DNA from: an uncultured Oscillospiraceae bacterium
GTDB lineage: Bacteria; Bacillota; Clostridia; Oscillospirales; Oscillospiraceae
Direction of reading: 5' to 3'
DNA: 10,523 nt
Assembly: GCA_910587395.1 (NCBI GenBank)
Contig: CAJULJ010000080.1
Coordinates: 1-10,523 of the forward strand
Shown: in pieces, positions 1 through 3,596 of the stretch
Numbering within the stretch: the first letter of the stretch is position 1
Layout of the letters: the number at the start of each line of letters is the position of its first letter
Translations under genes and position numbers: made by a program
Notes under the pieces: model-generated
What the model saw: only the letters and a program-made list of their open reading frames with translations
Database searches by the model: none
What the model was told of the DNA's origin: nothing

Positions 1-561
1 CATCAGCTCACTCCGGGGAGGCTGTTTATCCATTTTTTTGAGAATCTCACTGGCTGTCGGTGTCAGATGTTCGGCCAGATACAGGTGGCGCTCAACAGTC
101 CTGGTCGAAACACCCAGCTTTTCAGCGGTATCTTCCACAAAAGATTTCACTTTGGGTTCGCACGACACATTGTCGCTCGAACGTTGGTGATTGCTCACAT
201 GGCCGGGACGGTTCCGGGCAATCGTCTCTGGATGCAGAGTTTCATAGAGTTTCTTCCGGCGGGCAAGCAGACTGCTCACTTCTGTGTTGGTCAGACTTCT
301 GCGGATCACATTCTCGTCGATCTCCGCCAGTTCCGCCCGGATGCTGTCAATACTGCATACAGTACATTCGATTTCAGCCCAATCCAGCAGCTTCGCCGCT
401 TCCAGCCGGTGTAGCCCGGCAATCAGGGTGTGGCTGCTGTCAACTGTGATTGGATTGAGCAGGCCCACGTCGGCTATGCTTTTAGATAACTCGTCGATAT
501 GGGTTGGGTCGGCCTCCCGCCGTCCGGGGTTGATTTTGATTTCGCTGATTGGAATACGCAA
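1..561 (-). CDS. ParB-like N-terminal domain protein, partial (3' end outside window)
   Basis: Reverse-strand reading gives 187 open codons without a stop, running off the left edge, so the C-terminus is missing. The first part (residues 1-75) looks like the ParB/sulfiredoxin fold: an opening IPISEIKINPGRR segment, then DELSKSIADVGLLNPI, then the diagnostic LIAGLHRLEAAKLL (Gly49-x-x-Arg52-x-x-Ala). Residues 80-110 (EIDENVIRRSLTNTEVSSLL) resemble the helical linker after that domain. Residues 138-167 (AEKLGVSTRTVERHL) form a helix-turn-helix. Known ParB proteins bind centromere-like sites, and modern ones use CTP; relatives on mobile elements also act in regulation. I see no ParA in the window, so a partition role is only inferred. 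The start is TTG at 559-561, preceded by AGGAGG (572-577) with a 10-nt spacer; no ATG fits. It is divergent from the regulator at 791 and shares its intergenic region. Confidence 0.85.
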   Translation of the reverse strand, partial: MRIPISEIKINPGRREADPTHIDELSKSIADVGLLNPITVDSSHTLIAGLHRLEAAKLLDWAEIECTVCSIDSIRAELAEIDENVIRRSLTNTEVSSLLARRKKLYETLHPETIARNRPGHVSNHQRSSDNVSCEPKVKSFVEDTAEKLGVSTRTVERHLYLAEHLTPTASEILKKMDKQPPRSELM

Positions 562-658
562 TGATTTGATACCTCCTAAGTTGATTTGACAAATGTTTTT
601 GCGTATTTCAATATACCGGAAAATCGTCTATAGCCTTTAATTCCTGCATAAATGCCCG

Positions 659-708
659 AAAAAACAAATCAGCCAGGAAATCCTGCAAAAATGCAGTTTC
701 CTGGCTGA
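659..708 (-). terminator. Strong hairpin with T-rich tail in the parB leader (terminator or attenuator)
   Basis: A perfect 12-bp inverted repeat (669-680 with 697-708, TCAGCCAGGAAA / TTTCCTGGCTGA) encloses a second 5-bp stem CTGCA/TGCAG (683-687 with 692-696), an AAAA loop and a 2-nt bulge. Reading the minus strand, the stem is followed by TTTGTTTTTT (668-659), the layout of an intrinsic terminator. It lies about 100 bp upstream of the parB start, with no gene before it on that strand. It could therefore be a transcription attenuator in the parB leader, a barrier to leftward read-through, or the remains of a deleted gene. Confidence 0.65.
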
Positions 709-733
709 CCCCAAATTATGATGTTATTTTACA

Positions 734-760
734 ATATTCGACATTCAATCGAGCGAATAT
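734..760. promoter_or_regulatory. Inverted-repeat operator candidate upstream of the 267-aa regulator
   Basis: ATATTCG (734-740) is matched exactly by CGAATAT (754-760), giving 7-bp half-sites 20 bp apart start to start. This spacing suits a dimeric HTH protein on one DNA face. It ends 30 bp before the regulator start and overlaps the likely -35/-10 region, so autoregulation is the natural inference. No binding evidence exists beyond the symmetry. Confidence 0.5.
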
Positions 761-761
761 A

Positions 762-770
762 TGGTAAGAT
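762..770 (+). promoter_or_regulatory. Possible extended -10 element for the 267-aa regulator
   Basis: TGGTAAGAT matches the TGnTAnnnT form of an extended -10 hexamer, 20 bp before the start codon. The -35 region (around 742-747) is poor, as is common for extended -10 promoters. It sits just downstream of the inverted repeat at 734-760. Confidence 0.35.
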
Positions 771-790
771 AAGCAGAAAGGGGTGGATAT

Positions 791-1594
791 ATGGCGAATA
801 TGTTATCGGATACCACGGGACGCCGCATTACCGGGCTTCGTGAACGTGAGGATATGACCCTGGATGAGTTAGCGGCTAAAATCGGCATCAACGCCACTAC
901 ACTGGGCCGCATAGAGAAGGGCCAGACGCAGAAGATCAACAGTGATGTGCTGGTGGCGCTGGCACGAGAGTTCAGCGTCTCCACTGACTTTCTGCTGGGT
1001 CTGACCAGTATCCCCGAGCGCAAAAACTATGACGTAAGTGAGTTGGGCCTCTCAGCACAGTCGGTACGGAACCTTTACACGCAGAGGGTCGATACAGATG
1101 TGGTCAACCGCTTGCTGGAACATCCACGATTTGCCACGCTGACTGCTATGATTGCACAATATCTGAACGATACCTTTGCCGCTGGAGCAGCTGTGCAGAA
1201 CCAAATCTTTGCGTCTATGAGCGAATTGCTGGTGGGTGCAGGGCAACGAGAGGTGGCACAAGCTGTCAATTTGTCCAAAGTCCCACCTCATCAAGTAGAA
1301 CTAACAAAAATCCAGACTGTGTTTATGAATATGCTGAAAGAAATGAAACATGATGTCGGTTCAGACCTGGGAACTGCCAAAAACGTGACAAAAGAAGTTG
1401 TTGAGCGGATGATGGATGAGTTGTCAAAAGGCCAAGAAGCACCATTGACTTCCATCACGCCAGATCAGGTCACCGATGCCATTTTACATACGGTGGGCGA
1501 TGAAATTGATCGGGAGAAGCTGGCAGAGCTCCGGCGTGGGCTGGTTTCGCTCTTTGAAAATCTGCCCAAGGCAAATGATACAAGCGGCCAGTAA
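791..1594 (+). CDS. XRE/Cro-CI family HTH transcriptional regulator, 267 aa
   Basis: The N-terminal third (about residues 12-72) is a clear Cro/CI-type helix-turn-helix: LREREDMTLDELAAKIGI, then NATTLGRIEKGQ, ending in the common SVSTDFLLGLT segment. The remaining 195 residues are mostly helical and I recognise no enzyme motif; they may be a dimerisation or ligand-response domain. At 267 aa it is much longer than a minimal repressor. The start ATG has AAAGGGGTGG (777-786) just upstream. It is divergent from the ParB-like gene, and a symmetric operator candidate lies at 734-760, so it probably controls itself and perhaps parB. Regulators of this build are common on clostridial integrative elements, which fits the neighbouring ParB. 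The gene ends directly before the hairpin-rich region at about 1600-2010. Target genes are unknown. Confidence 0.88.
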   Translation: MANMLSDTTGRRITGLREREDMTLDELAAKIGINATTLGRIEKGQTQKINSDVLVALAREFSVSTDFLLGLTSIPERKNYDVSELGLSAQSVRNLYTQRVDTDVVNRLLEHPRFATLTAMIAQYLNDTFAAGAAVQNQIFASMSELLVGAGQREVAQAVNLSKVPPHQVELTKIQTVFMNMLKEMKHDVGSDLGTAKNVTKEVVERMMDELSKGQEAPLTSITPDQVTDAILHTVGDEIDREKLAELRRGLVSLFENLPKANDTSGQ

Positions 1595-1695
1595 GTGGCT
1601 TTACTTCGCGCCCAGACGGGTGGCTCGCAGGCCCGATTATCGGCCCGCTGGCGATGTCGCTGCGGCGGGACGGGGGACGAGGGACGGGGGCTGTA

Positions 1696-1834
1696 TATAC
1701 CTTTTGTCCCTCCCAAAATCAGGCAGTGGGATGATTGCTGCCGCTCCATCCCACTGCCTGATTTCCTGGTGCGGGAAAGTGACTGCGCCAGACCGCGCCG
1801 CCCCTTTCCCGCGCCAGCCGGGACAAAAGGTATA
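1696..1834. repeat. 139-bp element bounded by perfect 15-bp inverted repeats, with two internal hairpin arms
   Basis: The ends are TATACCTTTTGTCCC (1696-1710) and its exact reverse complement GGGACAAAAGGTATA (1820-1834). Inside are arm 1, a perfect 18-bp stem (1716-1733 with 1747-1764, loop 13 nt), and arm 2, a 14-bp stem with one G-T wobble (1766-1779 with 1804-1817, loop 24 nt). With the outer stem closed this makes a three-way junction with only 5, 1 and 2 unpaired bases at the centre. The outermost TA on both sides could be a target duplication, so a small non-autonomous inverted-repeat element (MITE-like) is an alternative to a functional RNA or DNA fold. Confidence 0.75.
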
Positions 1835-1835
1835 A

Positions 1836-1864
1836 CACACTAGACTTTCTCCGAAAGTCGTGTG
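1836..1864. repeat. Hairpin, 12 bp with TA bulge
   Basis: CACAC (1836-1840) pairs with GTGTG (1860-1864), and GACTTTC (1843-1849) with GAAAGTC (1853-1859), leaving a TCC loop and a two-base TA bulge. It follows the three-way element after one base and directly precedes the next stem. It has no T-tract, so it is not a typical intrinsic terminator. Confidence 0.65.
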
Positions 1865-1890
1865 CCAAGAGGGGAGGTCTCCCCCCTTGG
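1865..1890. repeat. Hairpin, 12-bp arms with one mismatch
   Basis: CCAAGAGGGGAG (1865-1876) faces CTCCCCCCTTGG (1879-1890) with one A-C mismatch and only GT between them. In practice the top pair or two would open to form the loop. It is G/C-rich and has no T-tail. Confidence 0.6.
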
Positions 1891-1900
1891 ATTCCCCCTC

Positions 1901-1964
1901 CATTTTCGGGGCGTTGGGTACCCATGCTGCCAGATCGCAGCCTGGATACCCCGCCCCGAAAATG
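1901..1964. repeat. Long hairpin, about 28 bp
   Basis: A perfect 13-bp outer stem CATTTTCGGGGCG / CGCCCCGAAAATG (1901-1913 with 1952-1964) continues, after a TT bulge, into a 15-bp inner stem with two mismatches (1916-1930 with 1937-1951) around a CAGATC loop. It is the longest single stem of the array. Confidence 0.72.
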
Positions 1965-1965
1965 C

Positions 1966-2009
1966 TAACAACTCCACGGTTCTGCATCCGCAGAGCCGTG
2001 GAGTTGTTA
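1966..2009. repeat. Long hairpin, 22 bp, overlapping the stop codon of the small HTH gene
   Basis: TAACAACTCCACGG (1966-1979) matches CCGTGGAGTTGTTA (1996-2009) exactly. The stem extends inward through TTCTGC/GCAGAG with one G-T wobble, to an ATCC loop. The right arm contains the stop codon (2007-2009) of the minus-strand HTH gene. On that strand the stem is followed by GCATTTTC, so it might end that transcript, although the T run is short. Confidence 0.72.
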
Positions 2010-2186
2010 CTGCTCGTCTGGAATATATTCAGCAATATCTTCCAGACGGCAATCAAGGACCGTACACAATTTGTTCAGTGTCTTGGTTTCCATGTTGTCG
2101 TTTGCCCGCAAGCGCCGGATGGTCTTGCTGTCGACACCGCACTTTTCCCTTAATTGGTGTGTGGAAAAGCCGTTTTCCTTCATCAT
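2007..2186 (-). CDS. Very small Cro/CI-type HTH regulator, 59 aa as drawn; possibly 5'-truncated
   Basis: Reverse-strand translation gives a compact HTH protein: KENGFSTHQLREKCGVDSKT, then IRRLRANDNMETKTLNKL, then CTVLDCRLEDIAEYIPDEQ. It matches the pattern of the small regulators that open with an (S/Y)DKLW segment and end in DI.E.IPD, and probably binds DNA as a dimer. The frame stays open upstream through ISDKLWD, which this family normally keeps, but there is no ATG, GTG or TTG there, only ATT (2205-2207) or CTG (2193-2195). The ATG at 2184-2186 has no convincing ribosome-binding site. So either a rare start is used or the 5' end was lost when the ftsH promoter region was joined here. The gene converges on the hairpin array, and its stop codon lies within a hairpin. 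Confidence 0.55.
   Translation of the reverse strand: MMKENGFSTHQLREKCGVDSKTIRRLRANDNMETKTLNKLCTVLDCRLEDIAEYIPDEQ
2015..2048. repeat. Hairpin within the 3' end of the small HTH gene
   Basis: CGTCTGGAA (2015-2023) pairs with TTCCAGACG (2040-2048), and ATATT (2025-2029) with AATAT (2034-2038), leaving a CAGC loop and one mismatch. It encodes the conserved RLEDIAEYIPD end of the HTH protein, so the pairing may be incidental, but it extends the run of stems on its left. Confidence 0.5.
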
Positions 2187-2218
2187 ATCCCACAGTTTAT
2201 CGGAAATAAGAAATAGTT

Positions 2219-2246
2219 TTGACTTTGCAATTTGTTTTTGTAAAAT
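2219..2246 (+). promoter_or_regulatory. Candidate sigma-A promoter for the ftsH remnant
   Basis: TTGACT (2219-2224), a 16-bp spacer, then TAAAAT (2241-2246). It lies about 40 bp before the ftsH start and 25 bp before AAGGAG (2271-2276). The signals around the dead gene are thus still in place, so the remnant may be transcribed. Confidence 0.45.
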
Positions 2247-2285
2247 AATGCTTATATGAGACGGCCCGGAAAGGAGAAATTAGAA

Positions 2286-2988
2286 ATGTAAAAAATCGAA
2301 AAGCCCCAAAAGCCTTTGATCCTCTACTGCTTTATCGTCTTAGTGGTCATGATCCTGCTGAATACCCTGCTGTTTCCCCGCCTGATGCGCCAAGAGATCA
2401 CGCAGGTGGACTACGGCACCTTCCTCACCATGCTGAAGGTAGCCGTGGCCCAGGTGGAGCAGGACGTCATCTACTTCGTTGACACCTCCGAGGAGCCTGG
2501 CCTGTACGCCAGATCACCTTCCATGACCCCAGCCTGGTGGATCGCCTGTGGGAGAGCGGCTGCGTGTTCGACAAGGTGAGGCCAAAGGAGATGAACCCCA
2601 TCCTCAGCTTCTTCCCGACCTTCAGGGCCGCGAGGCCATCCTAAAGGTTCACGCCGCCAAGGTGAAGCTGGCGGAGAATGTGGACTTTAACACCATCGCC
2701 TGTGCCGCCTCCGGGGCCTCCGGTGCGAAGTTGGCCAACATGGTCAACGAGGCCGCCCTGCGGGCCGTACGCCAGGGACGGAGGCTCGCCACCCGGGAGG
2801 ACCTCCAAGAGAGCATCGAGGTGGTCATTGCCGGGTATCAGAAGAAGAACAAAATCCTCTCCGACCACGAGCGGATGATTGTCTCTTACCACGAAATCGG
2901 CCGCGCCTTGGTGGCGGCGCTCCAGACCCACTCCGCCCCGGTGGCGAAGATCACCATCATCCCCCGCTCCCTTTTCAGTCACCTTTGA
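2286..2988 (+). pseudogene. ftsH: Decayed ftsH (membrane AAA+ zinc protease) with its ATPase core deleted
   Basis: FtsH is a membrane-anchored ATP-dependent protease; this copy cannot work. A good AAGGAG precedes ATG 2286, but codon 2 is TAA (2289-2291). The frame then continues KIEKPQKPLILYCFIVLV, a transmembrane segment and VDYGTF, typical of the clostridial FtsH N-terminus. Near 2505-2515 the frame shifts, and ITFHDPSLVDRLWESG to NPILSFF follows in another frame. Around 2605-2617 the sequence jumps to PDLQGREAILKVHAAKVKLA, skipping the whole AAA+ core (Walker A, Walker B and second region of homology, roughly 200 residues) and changing frame again. The later part (SGASGAKLANMVNEAALRAV, then IAGYQKKN) is well kept. 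The zinc motif reads HEIGR at 2890-2904 where the family has HE..H. Homology stops at ITIIPR (about 2968), and a chance tail ends at 2988. An intact copy is expected elsewhere in the genome. Confidence 0.88.
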
Positions 2989-3036
2989 GCGTAAGGTTGT
3001 CCGCACGGGCCGCAAACCAACCCCCCAAAGAAAGCA

Positions 3037-3393
3037 TCACTTTTTCTGCCTTTCCTTCAACCGCTGTAACTCTATATACTCCACAACAGCTTCTCTTCCA
3101 TGTTCGCTTAAAGAAAGTATATCCTGCACCAGCTTCTCACAAGTACAATCACGAGTGACATATACCATCTCCAAAGGCTTCTTTTCATCATAGGAACACC
3201 GCCCGATTAGATAATCAGCAGACACACTATAGTATTTTGCCAGCGTGATAAAATGCCGCAGCGGAAATTCATATTCTCCCGTCTCATACTTGGAATAATG
3301 CTGCTGAGAAATTCCCAAAACGGCTGCTATATCACTTTGAGAGTAATCGTGATCTTCCCGCAGTTCCCGAAACAATTCCATCACGCTTTTCAA
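3037..3393 (-). CDS. XRE-family repressor, 118 aa, divergent from the transporter operon
   Basis: Residues 6-64 form a Cro/CI-type HTH: FRELREDHDYSQSDIAAVLG, then ISQQHYSKYETGEYEFPL, then the YYSVSADYLIGR closing helix. The rest is a short helical tail ending in basic residues, probably for dimerisation. I chose the TTG at 3391-3393 because AAAAAGGTGGG lies 8 nt upstream. The ATG further upstream (3424-3426) would add 11 residues but has no ribosome-binding site and lies in an operator-like repeat. The gene is transcribed away from the MMPL operon, and two palindromes lie between them (3425-3444 and 3464-3476), the second covering the operon's -10 box. It is therefore a likely repressor of the operon and of itself. 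The inducing signal is unknown. It converges with the ftsH remnant, with 48 bp between them. Confidence 0.87.
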   Translation of the reverse strand: MKSVMELFRELREDHDYSQSDIAAVLGISQQHYSKYETGEYEFPLRHFITLAKYYSVSADYLIGRCSYDEKKPLEMVYVTRDCTCEKLVQDILSLSEHGREAVVEYIELQRLKERQKK

Positions 3394-3424
3394 TGTCAGT
3401 CCCACCTTTTTCAAGGAACGTATC

Positions 3425-3444
3425 ATACATATATTTCTATGTAT
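3425..3444. promoter_or_regulatory. Operator candidate 1 (repressor side)
   Basis: ATACATA (3425-3431), six bases, TATGTAT (3438-3444): a perfect inverted repeat just upstream of the repressor's ribosome-binding site, sharing ATGTAT/ATACAT half-sites with the palindrome at 3464-3476. Two related sites in one divergent region is the usual arrangement for a Cro/CI-type repressor. Confidence 0.5.
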
Positions 3445-3472
3445 TGATTTTACTTATTCAATCATGTATAAT
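3444..3472 (+). promoter_or_regulatory. Sigma-A promoter for the MMPL operon
   Basis: TTGATT (3444-3449), exactly 17 bp, then a perfect TATAAT (3467-3472). The -10 lies within the palindrome at 3464-3476, so a protein bound there would block RNA polymerase. Transcription should start near 3480, giving a leader of about 117 nt before the transporter start. Confidence 0.7.
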
Positions 3473-3476
3473 ACAT
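3464..3476. promoter_or_regulatory. Operator candidate 2, covering the operon -10 box
   Basis: ATGTAT-A-ATACAT is a perfect palindrome around one central base and contains the whole TATAAT. It repeats the half-site of the repeat at 3425-3444, about 35 bp away (centre to centre). Binding by the adjacent repressor is an inference from symmetry and position. Confidence 0.55.
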
Positions 3477-3500
3477 ATAATTCAATGTAAAAAGGGGACG

Positions 3501-3530
3501 ATGGAAGTGACAACATTATCTTTCTGTTGA
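3501..3530 (+). CDS. Nine-codon leader ORF in the operon 5' UTR
   Basis: ATG at 3501 follows AAAAAGGGG (3489-3497) at a short but workable spacing and encodes MEVTTLSFC before TGA. It is the first translatable frame after the predicted transcription start. It may be a leader peptide that influences downstream expression, a truncated relic, or chance. I see no run of regulatory codons. Confidence 0.25.
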   Translation: MEVTTLSFC

Positions 3531-3534
3531 CCAC

Positions 3535-3563
3535 TTGCATTTCCAAGAAAAACAAAGTATCAT
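3535..3563 (+). promoter_or_regulatory. Possible second promoter close to the transporter gene
   Basis: TTGCAT (3535-3540), 17 bp, TATCAT (3558-3563). Its start point would be near 3570, just before the AAAGGAG at 3582-3588. It lies outside the palindromes and could provide unrepressed expression. The match to consensus is moderate. Confidence 0.3.
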
Positions 3564-3596
3564 TGTCTATCATAGAGTTTGAAAGGAGCGTTCAGG

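Larger units (their letters stand above)
1595..2006. other. Gene-free hairpin-rich region (structured RNA, replication/transfer site or MITE cluster)
   Basis: This 412-bp stretch has no credible gene; open frames here exist because it is GC-rich, and they lack ribosome-binding sites and recognisable protein character. From 1696 almost every base can pair locally: an outer 15-bp stem holding two arms (1696-1834), then stems at 1836-1864, 1865-1890, 1901-1964 and 1966-2009, with only 0-10 bases between them. The first 100 bp (1595-1695) is rich in G and C with weaker self-complementarity, such as CCGA-TTA-TCGG at 1633-1643. Such a layout could be a folded non-coding RNA, a single-strand origin or transfer site, or several small inverted-repeat elements. 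The sequence alone does not decide between these. Confidence 0.7.

Noticed and set aside
60..449. Plus-strand frames across the ParB-like gene
   Set aside because: The minus strand gives a continuous ParB-like protein with a ribosome-binding site; the plus frames have no recognisable character.
1637..2056. A 139-codon minus-strand frame and several plus-strand frames through the hairpin array
   Set aside because: They lack ribosome-binding sites, have no protein-like patterns, and stay open because the DNA is GC-rich and self-complementary.
3394..3426. An 11-residue longer start for the XRE repressor
   Set aside because: ATG 3426 has no ribosome-binding site and overlaps the operator-like repeat, whereas TTG 3393 has a good one.
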